NCBI GenBank assembly: GCA_017354895.1
Contig: CP071499.1
Coordinates: 1-64,000 of the forward strand
DNA: 64,000 nt
From: Podospora comata
Lineage: Eukaryota > Ascomycota > Sordariomycetes > Sordariales > Podosporaceae
Direction: 5' to 3'
A program made the position numbers and the translations under genes. Every line of letters begins with the position of its first letter. Position 1 is the stretch's first letter. Of the stretch, positions 43,765-54,015 are shown in pieces. The notes under the pieces were generated by a model, which saw only the letters and a list, made by a program, of their open reading frames with translations, searched no databases and was not told the DNA's origin.

Positions 43765-45930
43765 ATGCCGCCATTGCTCCGTGCAACCCCGCGCCAGAGG
43801 GCATTCCAGGCTTTTCCCGCAGCCAGGGCTGGGGTGAGCGTTACTCGTCTGGGGTATTGCAGGTTCGCCTCCTCTTCCCAGAAATCAGTCCATGGCACAA
43901 CAACTTCCAGGAGGACTTGTACCCCGTCCGTCAACAGGCAAAGGTCTGCACTGATCTCATCCTCTCTAAGTTGGAATATACAGCAGAAGTGGTCATCGAC
44001 GGTAGCCATCGATCCCAAAATGTACACGACATCATTTGCGTTCTTCGAGGCGCTATGGGATGCCGGAGTCACCCATGTGTTTGTCAATCTGGGCTCCGAC
44101 CATCCGAGCATCATCGAGGCCATGGTCAAGGGTGCCCGTGAGAAGAAGGGCCAGTTTCCTCGGATTATCACGTGTCCCAATGAGGTAGGTCTGCGTACAT
44201 CATGGCACTGGGGGGTGATGTGTGACCCTTCGCTGACACCATAACCAGATGGTGGCCATGTCGATGGCTGATGGTTATGCGCGCCTGACCAACAAGCCAC
44301 AGGCCGTCATCGTCCACGTCGACGTGGGCACCCAGGGTCTCGGTGCAGCTGTCCACAATGCCAGCGCTGGTCGTGCTCCCATCCTCGTTTTCGCTGGCAT
44401 CTCGCCCATCACGCAGGAAGGCGAGCTGCGCGGGTCGCGGACCGAGTTCATCCATTGGATTCAAGATGTGCCAGACCAAAAGCAGATTGTCGCTCAGTAC
44501 TGTCGGTATTCAGCTGAGTTGAAGACGGGAGTAAACGTGAAGCAAATGGTCAACCGGGCGCTGCAGTTTGCCAAATCGGCGCCGCAGGGTCCCGTGTATC
44601 TTTGCGGATCGAGAGAGGTGATGGAACAGGAGATTGAGCCGTACAGCATCCAACAAGACGAATGGGATCCAGTTGAGCTAGGCGGGCTACCTGGGTCGGC
44701 CGTGAGCAAGATCGCAGAAGCCTTGGCTGGTGCAGAAAGGCCGCTATTAATTACTGGATATGCCGGAAGAAACCCAGAGATGCCGGCAAAGTTGGTGGAG
44801 CTGGCAAACACTGTCAAAGGCCTTCGAGTGCTGGACACGGGTGGCAGCGACATGTGTTTCCCAGCAGACCATCCGGCATGGCTGGGATTGCGGTACGGCA
44901 ATGAGGAGGCAATCCAGACCGCCGACACCATCATCGTTCTGGACTGCGACGTTCCTTGGATTCCCACCCAGTGTAAACCACGATCGGACGCCAAGATCTT
45001 CCATATCGACGTCGACCCCCTCAAACAAGTGATGCCTCTCTTTTACATCAAGGCGCAGGCACGGTATCGAGCCGACGCCATGGCATCTGTGGATCAGATC
45101 CTGGCGGCACTGCAATCAGATGAAAGCCTAAGAACCAAGTTGGCAGGCGGGGCCAGTGAGCAAAGGTGGACCGCATTGCAAACGTCGTACAGGGAGCGGA
45201 TTGACGGTATTGCGTCGCGAGCGAAACCTCTTGACAATGGTGAGTTTGGGACCGGCCACCTGTGTTCCAAGTTGCGAGAGTTGTGCCCAGAAGACACAAT
45301 CTGGGCCGTCGAGGCTGTCACCAACACCCTATTCGTCCACGACAACATTCAGCCAACAAAACCAGGACAGTGGATCAACTGCGGTGGTGGGGGGTTGGGG
45401 TGGTCTGGTGGTGGTGCTCTTGGAGTTAAGCTTGCGTCGGACCATGAGGCCAAACTTCAGGGCCACGAGCATGGCAAGTTTGTGGTGCAGATTGTCGGCG
45501 ATGGGTCGTTTTTGTTCTCGGTTCCCGGCAGCGTGTATTGGATTGCAAAGCGTTACAACATTCCCATTCTGACCATTGTGTTGAACAACAAGGGTAAGTG
45601 GACTGGACTCCTGGCTGCTTGTAGGCCAAGCCCTCCTCGGGCTCTGACTGACGTGAACGCACACATCTAGGCTGGAACGCGCCACGCAGGTCGCTATTGT
45701 TGGTCCATCCCGACGGCCTGGGCGCTGGTGCGACCAATGACGATATCCACATTGCGTTCAACCCTTCTCCAGACTATGCTGGCATTGCCAAAGCAGCAGC
45801 TGGAGGAGACGTTTTTGCTGAGAGGGTTGACCAAGCAGCCGACTTGGTGGATGTTCTAAAGAGGGCTATCCAGGCAGTGCAAAATGGGCAAACAGCTGTT
45901 GTCGACTGCAAAGTTGCCTCTGGATGTTGA
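43765..45930 (+). CDS. ThDP-dependent enzyme, acetolactate synthase-like
   Basis: Exons 43765-44184, 44249-45593 and 45671-45930 (introns 64 and 77 bp). The three-domain ThDP fold is clear: PYR domain with CPNEMVAMSMADGYAR (catalytic Glu of NE formed next to the first splice) and HVDVGTQGLGAAVHNASAGRAP; a central domain with LLITGYAGRNPE; and PP domain with GDGSFLFSVPGS...ILTIVLNNKGW, the GDG...NN cofactor site. Likely chemistry is decarboxylation or carboligation of 2-oxo acids. The substrate is unknown, and the low similarity to biosynthetic Ilv2 suggests a different role. From ATG 43765 the product is 674 aa with an Arg/Ser-rich, mitochondrial-like leader; from ATG 44020 (MYTTSFAFFEALW) it is 589 aa, the usual family start. 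The longer form may include an unrecognised intron. Confidence 0.85.
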
Positions 45931-47220
45931 GAATGATCTTAGCCGTATGTAGGTGTATAGGCGTGTAGGCGGCCATTGAGTCGGCTACCACAATATGTGG
46001 AAGGAAGCGGGCAGTCGGAAATTTCAGGAAGGTTGCTACTGGAAAATTTTCGTTTCCTTGACAGATGTGACTTTTGCTTCGCTGTTTTTCTGACGTACAG
46101 GTGATGCAGGGTTCGAGTGCCCGAGGCAGCATCCTACAACGATTCCAGAGGTACCACGATTTGGCATGCCACCATGCCAAGACTGTACTCTGAGTGTCAG
46201 TGGGAGGGTTGCATTGAAGCTGCATGTCGTCGGCCCAGTATTGTTCAATCTCAGGTCATGGCTTTCGTTGGACAAAAATGCATCCATCTGTGACGGTGCC
46301 ACGATGAAGCACGATAGGCGGCGGGGCTGGCGATGATGGGGAATTTGCGGCTGTCGCCACCGCGTTATATTACATATCGTGTGATATTCGAGCTCGAATT
46401 GCCTGGAGGGGGCTGAGAGGAGTGATGTCGTTTGTTGCAGATCTGCTGGCAGGATGTCATAGGTGTGCTGTGATCGGTTGGTGGTAGGTGGTGGTTTGTA
46501 TGTGTGAAGCTCCCATCGCGTTTTCCCTGTCATCAGGCGAATTGCATGGCGCACAGACCAGGAGGGGTCCTTTTGTACCAACCAGCGACCCTGAAAATTG
46601 CCAACGGCTTTCACCCCACAATCCGCACCTCGAATCCTCAACCTGATTCCATTGTACCCGTCAACGGCAACGGCCCGGTCGCAGACGTCTTGTTCTCTTC
46701 CTCACTTCATCAGACGGAGGTGGAGGTTTTTCATATATATTAGCTTTCTGTAACATACCATTTACGCTCTCCTAGCTATCACCAGATACCTCTAATAGGT
46801 GCGCCCGCTGCCGACCGTTCTCTTCACATCCGGGGCAGTTTCTCAGACCCATCCGCTAATTTGCCCCTCCTGCCGGGCACTGACCCACTATCTGCGGCAA
46901 ACGAGGTCTCTTGAATGCACGAGACCACGAGACCCTGAGCAACTTACCTACCTTGTCTGGACCCTGAATGCGAGATCATGAGGCTGGCTGCGGCGCTGTC
47001 TTTTCAAGTACACAAAACCAGAAAGCCACCTTGGTGGTCTTGAACTGTTTTTATTCCACGCCGGCGCCTACAGACTCCGACGTGCTCTTTCTTGTGGCGC
47101 AAGGATATCGGGTACCAAGGCATAAGTAGCCTTTGCCCATCCAACCACCAACCAATTTGCACTCTTTGCCGTTTCTCGGCTTCCATCTAAAGCCACGAAG
47201 GGCTCGCAGGTCCCCTCGAA
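45931..47220. other. Intergenic region, no gene recognised
   Basis: About 1.3 kb. A 201-codon open frame on the minus strand (46036-46641) shows no family features and is considered chance. The promoter of the cyclin gene lies at the right end. Confidence 0.5.
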
Positions 47221-48291
47221 ATGACAGACTGCGACAAATCTGCCGATGCCTCTCACGAAGCTGGCAGCGACACCAGTGCCGTCCCATCCCCGCCACCACC
47301 GCCTGTTCCCTCAGCCGACCCCAACTTGCGCTTCATCCCGAGCCCAGAAAGCGATGCCTCGCCTACTCTTGCCGCACAGGTCGACGATATCTACAAAATT
47401 GCGCCCGTCGCTGCTCTCAGAATGCTCAGCGCGGGCATCGAGGCGCTCGTGAATATGACGGGAGACATCCCGCCCACGCCACCACCGAGAAGCCCCACCA
47501 TGCCGCACATGCGAGGTATGGAAGCAGAGAAGAAGAGTATCGTGCGGTCCAATTCAGACAAGAATTTGGCCCGTCTTGCTCAGCAACGAAGCGCAGCAAA
47601 CTCTCCACGGCCCTCCCCCCGGCCCGGTCGGTCTCCGTTGCATTCGGGCGCGAAGGCCGCGTCCGTTCACGTACCCGACGGTGCCCAATCCATCGACGGC
47701 GTCCAGCTGCGGGCGCCTTACCCGACACAGGCGTCAAGAGCAGAACAGCCCCTTGCTCCATATATTGTCGTTGGTGAGAACTCGCAGCCGCTCAATCTCC
47801 AACACAGCGCCATCACTCGCAAGTTTTACTCTCGCCTCCCGCCACCGATATCTATTACCGAGTATCTCCTCCGAATACACCGTTTCTGCCCCATGTCTAC
47901 CGCCGTCTATCTAGCCACATCCTTATACATACATCGTTTGGCCGTGCTGGAGCGAGCCATTGCCATAACTAAGAGGAATGCACATCGTCTGTTGCTAGCG
48001 GGATTGAGAGTGGCCATGAAGGCCCTGGAGGACTTGAGCTACGCACACGGAAAAGTGGCAAAGGTCGGCGGTGTCAGTGAAGCAGAACTGGCGAGGCTGG
48101 AAATCAGCTTCTGCTTTCTTACGGGGTTCGAGTTGGTTGTGACCTATGAGTCGTTGAGCAAACATTGGGAGATGCTCAGAAGAGGAACCGACTGCTGGAA
48201 TCTGCATGATGAGTTGATGGAGGAGGACATGACGGTTTTGCAATTTGCAAAGCCGCCAAAGCCGAGGAGGGAGCACGCTGTGTCAACTTGA
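47221..48291 (+). CDS. PHO80-like cyclin
   Basis: Single exon, 356 aa. The N-terminal ~180 residues are proline/serine-rich and probably disordered (SPPPPPVPSADP, PPTPPPRSPTMP, SPRPSPRPGRSP). The cyclin box follows: KFYSRLPPPISITEYLLRIHRFCPMSTAVYLATSLYIHRLAV, NAHRLLLAGLRVAMKALEDLSYAHGKVAKVGGVSEAELARLEISFCFLTGFEL. The GGVSxxELxxLE signature marks the PHO80/Pcl group, which partners Pho85-type kinases. It may be the phosphate-regulatory cyclin (PREG in Neurospora) or another Pcl cyclin; the sequence alone does not decide. SP/TP sites in the N-terminal tail suggest phosphorylation. Confidence 0.85.
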   Translation: MTDCDKSADASHEAGSDTSAVPSPPPPPVPSADPNLRFIPSPESDASPTLAAQVDDIYKIAPVAALRMLSAGIEALVNMTGDIPPTPPPRSPTMPHMRGMEAEKKSIVRSNSDKNLARLAQQRSAANSPRPSPRPGRSPLHSGAKAASVHVPDGAQSIDGVQLRAPYPTQASRAEQPLAPYIVVGENSQPLNLQHSAITRKFYSRLPPPISITEYLLRIHRFCPMSTAVYLATSLYIHRLAVLERAIAITKRNAHRLLLAGLRVAMKALEDLSYAHGKVAKVGGVSEAELARLEISFCFLTGFELVVTYESLSKHWEMLRRGTDCWNLHDELMEEDMTVLQFAKPPKPRREHAVST

Positions 48292-49374
48292 ACGTCTGCA
48301 AAAGTAATCAATCGGATGAATTGTTTGTCAGCATCAATTTTAACCCACCTGCTCTGACACTGGGCTGGAGAGTCATGTTTCACTCGGCCAGGCTTTTCCT
48401 GACCGGTGAAAGATCATCCACTGTGTTTGAGCGGGTAGACATCACGGTGTCGCTTGTCCAGTGCAACAGAGCCAGCCAGGCCTGGTGGACGGTTATATCA
48501 CCTTGACACCATGAGGTGAACTCTCCAGCGCTAGAGTGGCGCATCCTTTTCTGGAGCTCTCCCTCTTGCAACCCAACGGCCACCCTCGCTGCTGTTGACG
48601 ATAGCGGATGTGGATGATTGCGGTATCTTTCAAGGAATGACCCTAAGTCCGACTATTAGTGCGGCCTGCGAAGTACGGTCAAGTCTTTTCTGTGACGACC
48701 ATAACTGCGGGTGGGCCTGTATGGCAGGGGCACAGTCAGGAAAACCTGGTGCTGTTGTAGCCATGCGAAGTTCTCGACAGGACAGAGCACAGGCGAAATG
48801 ACAGAAAAGGGTCATGCTGGAGGCGCGATGAACGCAATCATCGGAAGGGTGTCGAATAAAAGAAGGGTTGACAGAAAAGTCTCAGCACTATGCAGTACAT
48901 CTTCACTTCACTATGTGTATGCTCAATCTAAGCATGTCTATATCGAGTACACTGAAACCTTGACTATGTCCTGTGAAATCATCAAGACGCGAGGGGCTTC
49001 GATCCCGAAATCTTCACACATGGTGTCTATTGCTGGGAAGTCATCAGGAAGCAACGCAACCGCATCCATTACCGACGTAGCCAAACCGCTGGCCAGGAGT
49101 GCCAGGGTTATAAGGTATTCGAGGTTGACATTCTTTGCCAAGTAACTTGTTGTGCAATTGCCGAAACAAACCGTACCTGTTGTTCTTTGGCGGGGTAGCT
49201 GGGCTTCTAGCGCCGTGGATACTTTCGGCCACCCCACTGATTCAATAGACACCTGCCCCGCACTGATGGAGGGGCAGGACGGGAGCTCTGGCCTCCAGCC
49301 GCAAGGTCCTAGACAGACAGAGGTTGGGATCAAAGCAACCGTCCACGCCCTCTTCCACCGCATCCACATCTTCC
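48292..49374. other. Intergenic region
   Basis: About 1.1 kb between the cyclin and aminopeptidase genes. A minus-strand open frame (48938-49429) overlaps the aminopeptidase 5' end and is not supported. Confidence 0.5.
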
Positions 49375-50919
49375 ATGCTACAGTCAGGCCTCCGAGTTCT
49401 GGCCTCCACGATAAGAAGTTCGAAAACACGTCTCCCGTTCACGTTTCCGACACGCCGTTTCGACAACCGTGACATCGCCGTCGCGATGGACTACGATAAG
49501 ATCCTGCAGGGGAAATACCCCGCGAAGCAGCACGCGAAGCGCGTGAGCGACTACATTCGCAACAAAATTCCGAACGCTACAGGTGTATTGTACCTCGAGG
49601 GCCGTGCCACCAAGATGATTGAAGACAACGATAGTGAGGAGCACTTCCGACAGCGTCGCTATTTCTACTACCTCACCGGATGCCCTCTTGCCGATTCATA
49701 CGTCATCCATGACATGGACTCGTCCAAGACAACACTATTCATCCCACCCGTTGATCCCGAAAGCGTCATTTGGTCTGGTCTTCCTGTCTCCGCCGAGGAG
49801 GCCCTCAGCAACTGGGACGTGGACGAAGTCAGATACACAAACGAAATCAACGCAACACTTGCCCATGTCGGTGCCTCCAAAGACAACGCCACGCTTTATG
49901 CCATCCCCAACCAAGTCTCCGAGAAGGTCACCTTTCTCGAGTTTGACCACAAAAACTTTTCCATTTTGAAGGAGGCCATTGAGGTCACCCGTGTGGTCAA
50001 GGACGAGTATGAGATTGCCATGATCGGCAAAGCCAACCAGATAAGCAGCAGGGCCCATGAGTTGGTCATGAAGAAGGTCAAGCACGTCAAGAATGAGCGT
50101 GAGCTCGAAGCCGTGTTCCTAGCTGAGTGCATCTCCAATGGGGCCCGTGATCAGGCATATCACAGCATCGTTGCCGCTGGTCGGGCTGCTGCGACGCTCC
50201 ATTACGTTGCCAACAACGCCCCCTTGGATGGCACACTGAACCTCTTGTTGGATGCCGGCGGCGAGTGGAACTGCTATGCTTCGGATATCACGAGAACATT
50301 TCCCATCAATGGCAAATTCACCACGGAGAGCAGGGCCATCTACGACATCGTCCTCAAAATGCAGCTTGAATGCATTGCTGCATTGAAGGAAGGTGTTGTG
50401 TGGGATGATGTCCACACCTTGGCCCACAAGATTGCCATTGATGGGCTGTTGGAGCTTGGCATCTTGAAAGGTGACAAGGAGGCCATCCTGGAAAGCCGTA
50501 CAAGTGTCGCCTTCTTCCCCCATGGGCTGGGACACTATCTCGGCATGGACACACACGATACTGGCGGCAATGCCAACTATGCCGACAAGGACACCATGTT
50601 CCGCTACCTCAGGGTGAGAGGGACTCTACCGGCCGGAAGTGTCATCACGGTTGAGCCGGGTCTTTACTTCTGTAACTTCATCATCGAACCCTTCCTCAAT
50701 GACCCCAAGCACTCTCAGTACATTAACCGTCCGGTTCTGGACAGGTATTGGGATGTGGGCGGTGTACGGTATGTCGACCCCAACGCTCCCCCTTCGCAGC
50801 CATTGCTAACCTATGCCAGCATCGAGGACAATATCGTCATCACCAAGACGGGGACACAAAATCTTACCACAGCCATCAAGGATCCTGATGAAATGGAGAG
50901 ACTGATTGCGTCCAGTTAG
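49375..50919 (+). CDS. Xaa-Pro aminopeptidase (M24B), possibly dual-targeted
   Basis: Di-manganese pita-bread peptidase that removes the residue before an N-terminal proline. Single exon. An N-terminal creatinase-like domain precedes the catalytic domain, where the metal ligands are all present: D and D in [22 protein letters not shown] in [20 protein letters not shown] in [10 protein letters not shown] and E in [10 protein letters not shown]. Two ATGs matter. From 49375 the protein is 514 aa and starts with a basic, hydroxyl-rich leader ([19 protein letters not shown]) that looks mitochondrial. From 49486 it is 477 aa and starts [19 protein letters not shown], the usual start of fungal PEPP proteins. 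Leaky scanning could give mitochondrial and cytosolic forms. The identity as the PEPP subfamily is firm. Confidence 0.9.
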   Translation: MLQSGLRVLASTIRSSKTRLPFTFPTRRFDNRDIAVAMDYDKILQGKYPAKQHAKRVSDYIRNKIPNATGVLYLEGRATKMIEDNDSEEHFRQRRYFYYLTGCPLADSYVIHDMDSSKTTLFIPPVDPESVIWSGLPVSAEEALSNWDVDEVRYTNEINATLAHVGASKDNATLYAIPNQVSEKVTFLEFDHKNFSILKEAIEVTRVVKDEYEIAMIGKANQISSRAHELVMKKVKHVKNERELEAVFLAECISNGARDQAYHSIVAAGRAAATLHYVANNAPLDGTLNLLLDAGGEWNCYASDITRTFPINGKFTTESRAIYDIVLKMQLECIAALKEGVVWDDVHTLAHKIAIDGLLELGILKGDKEAILESRTSVAFFPHGLGHYLGMDTHDTGGNANYADKDTMFRYLRVRGTLPAGSVITVEPGLYFCNFIIEPFLNDPKHSQYINRPVLDRYWDVGGVRYVDPNAPPSQPLLTYASIEDNIVITKTGTQNLTTAIKDPDEMERLIASS

Positions 50920-51364
50920 ATGGCCTGAGCTAGTACTGAGATAAAGGCGATGATTCTTTTCACATGTAGTCTAGCGCATCACTACTCAGTTCGGGATACA
51001 CTTCTAGAATCCTGACTTGAAACAGTAGATTTCTGATACTTTTCTTCAGGAGAGAGCAACTTGTTGCTTATCGGGTTGATCTCGTTCCCATCCCAGAGAT
51101 GCCGGTTGTGGCACCGTAATAACCTCGCAGGCTACAAGACGCCACCATCTCCGCCCGGAGCCCTTTGATTGAAGTTTGTTTTGCCTTTGGGTTCAGTGGA
51201 TGACACCCAGCGCACAATATTTTGCCTCGGGTTTTCCGCCTGTGCTCTTCCATTTTCTTTCGTTTCTCTTTGGGTTGCCTCACACCTCGACATCTTGCAG
51301 AACACGTTACATCACGACATACCTGAAAAACATTCCTCCCCACGCAGGCCACCGACCTGAAACA
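50920..51364. other. Intergenic region / promoter of the Cys-rich secreted protein
   Basis: Contains the aminopeptidase 3' region and a T/C-rich leader before 51365. The open frame upstream of that ATG is not preceded by a good start. Confidence 0.5.
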
Positions 51365-52125
51365 ATGCGTGCTCTCTCCCTTCTCACACTTACCACAGTG
51401 GCTCTGGCGGCCTCTGTCCCTAATTTTCGCAAGGACAGTGAACACATTTCGGGTTCTCAAAGGCGCCGGAGTGCGGAACCAGGCAACATTCAACTCCACA
51501 AGACGGTGATTCCCGACTGGGCAGACGACATCTACCTGACACCCAGCCCGAACGAACATCTCGATTCCGAGCGACTCCTCCTCCACCAGAGCAATGTCAA
51601 AGATATTTCCAACGAGCGCGACAGCCCGTCCATCCGCGTCGACCCTGTCGAAGTGCACATGTACACCGAGACATATCCAAGCCCTGGTGTAGAGAGAAAC
51701 GTGGTTTCCGCCCGTGGTACCGTGTTCGAGCCCGAATCTAACAGCCGCGGGGGCAGGGTTCCAACATGTACCCGAAAGGCTGGGAAGCTTCATACACAGC
51801 GAAAGTGGTCAATCGGCTACGATCATGACAACAAATACAACGGGATGCATTGCGGGCAATCGGTCCGTGTAGCGCTCAAGTCCTTCAAAAAGTGCAGACC
51901 CACGACAGATTGGTATCGCCTTTCTCCATGCCTACCTTACTTCTTAGAAACACGAAGCTAACAAAAATGGGAAAATGCAGGACATGCGTGCGCAGTGGAG
52001 AGCAGGGACTAGGCGGTGTGACCGTTGAGTTTCATACTCCGCGGGGGTGTGATGATCGGAGAATTCATCAAGCAATGAAGAAAGCTAGTGGGGGTCAGAT
52101 TGATGTCTGGTGTCAACACAAATAG
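51365..52125 (+). CDS. Secreted Cys-containing protein, unknown function
   Basis: Exons 51365-51912 and 51981-52125 (68-bp intron, GTATCG...GCTAAC...GCAG) encode 230 aa. A signal peptide (MRALSLLTLTTVALAASV) is followed by a basic dibasic-type site (SQRRRSAEP) that a Kex2-like protease could cut. The acidic mid-region lacks cysteines, and all six cysteines fall in the C-terminal ~95 residues (TCTR, MHCGQS, KKCRPT, TCVRS, GCDDRR, VWCQHK), which would form three disulfides. The pattern pre-pro-Cys-domain fits secreted toxin- or effector-like proteins or extracellular inhibitors. I recognise no family. The frame across the splice keeps two of the six cysteines with the rest, which supports the model. 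Confidence 0.7.
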
Positions 52126-52834
52126 ATCATCCAGCAGTCAAGTATGACAGTAGTTTTGCTGTCAGCTGCCCGATAGGTCGAATAGGTGGTAGGAAATGAG
52201 TGACCACAAGGAGTCACCCCTGCCTATGATTGGGAGGGAAAGCAACCAGAAAAGAGTAGTGACGATCGGATGTACCTTACGGAAAGCTCCTAACGAATAT
52301 AATTTATCATGTATGGAAGAACCTATGTTGTTCTTGTGCAGTTAAACCTTGCAGGTATAACAGTGCAGAATCAGATAGAAGAAACTCAGTGAAGAGGCCT
52401 TGCCATTTGCAAGATTATAGCGCTTTCCCGTTTCAGATATCATTCGTTTCATAGAGAACTTGAGGCTAGATCTCTCGGTCTCAGCTTACACCCAAGATAA
52501 CCGCCCGCTTTGTTCTAACCGGGGTTATTATATAAGAGCTGAATTTACGTCTTCGTCTTAGTTAAGGTATATGCTTTATATATAGAGGCTGGTTTACGGC
52601 AATACTCACAGACGATTCAGCCGCAGTGGTTTGTTTTCTAGTGGTCTAGGTTCTCGTAGATAATTCTTTGTCTTTCAGGACTCTATCACTTAAACTTCCA
52701 AATCTAATATCGATTCCATCTATGCTCCTAGACATGTGCTAAGCAGCTCTATAGCCGATTACCTACTACTACCTTGAAATCATATGGTAATAGGAGTCAA
52801 ACTTTTTCAGTTAGTTATATTACACATTTGCAAT
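52126..52834. other. Intergenic, locally AT-rich, no gene
   Basis: From about 52480 composition drifts to AT-rich with TA-rich words, and it stays so around the tRNA gene. This could be mild RIP of a lost repeat, but no family is recognisable. Confidence 0.45.
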
Positions 52835-52915
52835 GTCGCTTTGGCGGAGTGGTTAACGCGCGGCCCTGCTAAGGCCGTTTCTTCGGAAGCGTAGGTTCGA
52901 ATCCTGCAGGCGACG
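52835..52915 (+). tRNA. tRNA-Ser(GCU)
   Basis: The 5' acceptor strand GTCGCTT pairs with AGGCGAC at 52908-52914 (one T-G wobble), and G52915 is the discriminator. The D arm contains GGCGGAGTGGTTAACGCG, and the anticodon arm CGGCC-CTGCTAA-GGCCG has anticodon GCT (reads AGC/AGU). A long variable arm (TTTCTTCGGAAGC region) is the class II serine hallmark. The T arm is GTAGGTTCGAATCCTGC. No intron; the 3' CCA is not encoded, as in eukaryotes. T-rich sequence just after (TTCCTTTTTG) can end Pol III transcription. Confidence 0.96.
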
Positions 52916-52928
52916 TTCCTTTTTGATG
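52916..52928 (+). terminator. Pol III terminator after tRNA-Ser
   Basis: TTCCTTTTTG directly follows the tRNA; a run of five T residues on the coding strand is the usual RNA polymerase III stop signal. Confidence 0.7.
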
Positions 52929-53394
52929 ATAGATGTACTTTTTCTATCTACATCTAGCAATATGCCAGATACTATATTGTATTTTTGCTTCTGTTTATTG
53001 AGTTTGCTTGATTCCCGGCTACCATCAAGGAAATGGAACTTTTTACAGTTAGTTCTTGAGAGTTCAGAGACCATTTATTCATCTGTCTAGACCAACATTA
53101 TAATTCTGTGTAAGGATTCAGAAAGTTCAGGTATAGTATGGTGTGCTTTATCTGGTATTAGAGTATTATATGGAGGAATGCAAACACTATATAGCCAAGG
53201 TAAACTGGAATTCCATGTTCCTGAGAGGAGTGTGGATGCCTTTCCGGTGTTACTCGTCTGCAAAATCCAGGGTCAGCTATTTGACTATGAAAGCATACCT
53301 GCCAGATTAAGCCCAATACCCAAGTGTCCGCCTCTCACTCAGGCTACATGTTTGCCTGCTTCATGGCAGCATTCAGTGAATTATTTGCCAGCCA
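52929..53394. other. Intergenic region
   Basis: AT-leaning DNA after the tRNA. A plus-strand open frame near 53178-53420 overlaps the end of the convergent membrane-protein gene and is not supported. Confidence 0.45.
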
Positions 53395-54015
53395 TCATGG
53401 AAACCTCCTCACTCCGCTGATTTGTGGCCATCTGGATTGCCGATAAGGAGTATACCTCGGTGTGGGCGGGAATCTGACAGGCGGTGGGACCGTGGTAAAG
53501 CCAACATTGGTTCGGGTTGCCATGCCTCCTGCATCGCCCATCATGCCTTCAGCGTTCGCAAATCCAAGGCCTCCTGGGCCCCTCAGTCGGTTCCAGTCCC
53601 GTGTCGAGGTATAATATTCCCTTGTGACTTCGCGTTCACTCTCACTATTGTCGCTGCCTCTGTCATAAACAATGACACGCTCCTGCCGTCGGCGTCGACG
53701 ATGACAGGAAAGACAACAGCATAGAACCAGAACCAGAAAAGCAAAGCCCAAGACTGACCCAAGCAAAGCGCCCAGTTGTCCAGGGGAAAGAGTACCCGAA
53801 GATGGCGCCGGTGGGAGAGTGGCAGCAGGGGCAGCAGCAGGAGCGGGGAGTGGGGGAGGCTCCTCGGTTGGCAGAACCATATCAGCAACAGCCGTCGGGT
53901 CTCCTAGGGTGACCAATGTAGTGACTGTTGTAAAAGCACGTGTAATTATTTGGGTGATGACTCTTGCCTCTCGAAGCTCAAGGGCGGGAGGTAAGGAGGA
54001 AGACTTGTCAGCCAT
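53395..54015 (-). CDS. Single-pass membrane protein, unknown function
   Basis: Single exon, 206 aa from ATG 54015. The N-terminal part has a short beta/helical stretch (ELREARVITQIITRAFTTVTTLVTL) and a Pro/Ala-rich segment (PTEEPPPLPAPAAAPAATLPPAPSS), then one strong transmembrane helix (LGALLGSVLGFAFLVLVLCCCLSC) with a juxtamembrane arginine cluster (HRRRRRQE). The cysteines beside the helix are candidates for palmitoylation. The C-terminal tail is polar with acidic (DNSESERE) and Pro/Arg-rich ends (VRFPPTPRYTPYRQSRW). This layout fits fungal single-pass proteins of the cell surface or endomembranes. Upstream codons to 54147 are open but lack membrane-protein character. No family is recognised. 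Confidence 0.65.
   Translation of the reverse strand: MADKSSSLPPALELREARVITQIITRAFTTVTTLVTLGDPTAVADMVLPTEEPPPLPAPAAAPAATLPPAPSSGTLSPGQLGALLGSVLGFAFLVLVLCCCLSCHRRRRRQERVIVYDRGSDNSESEREVTREYYTSTRDWNRLRGPGGLGFANAEGMMGDAGGMATRTNVGFTTVPPPVRFPPTPRYTPYRQSRWPQISGVRRFP

Noticed and set aside
46036-46641. 201-codon minus-strand open frame
   Set aside because: No signal peptide, domain or repeat pattern; composition looks like antisense of noncoding DNA, and no splice signals extend it.
48938-49429. 163-codon minus-strand open frame with one hydrophobic stretch
   Set aside because: It overlaps the 5' end of the well-supported aminopeptidase gene in antisense and has no family features.
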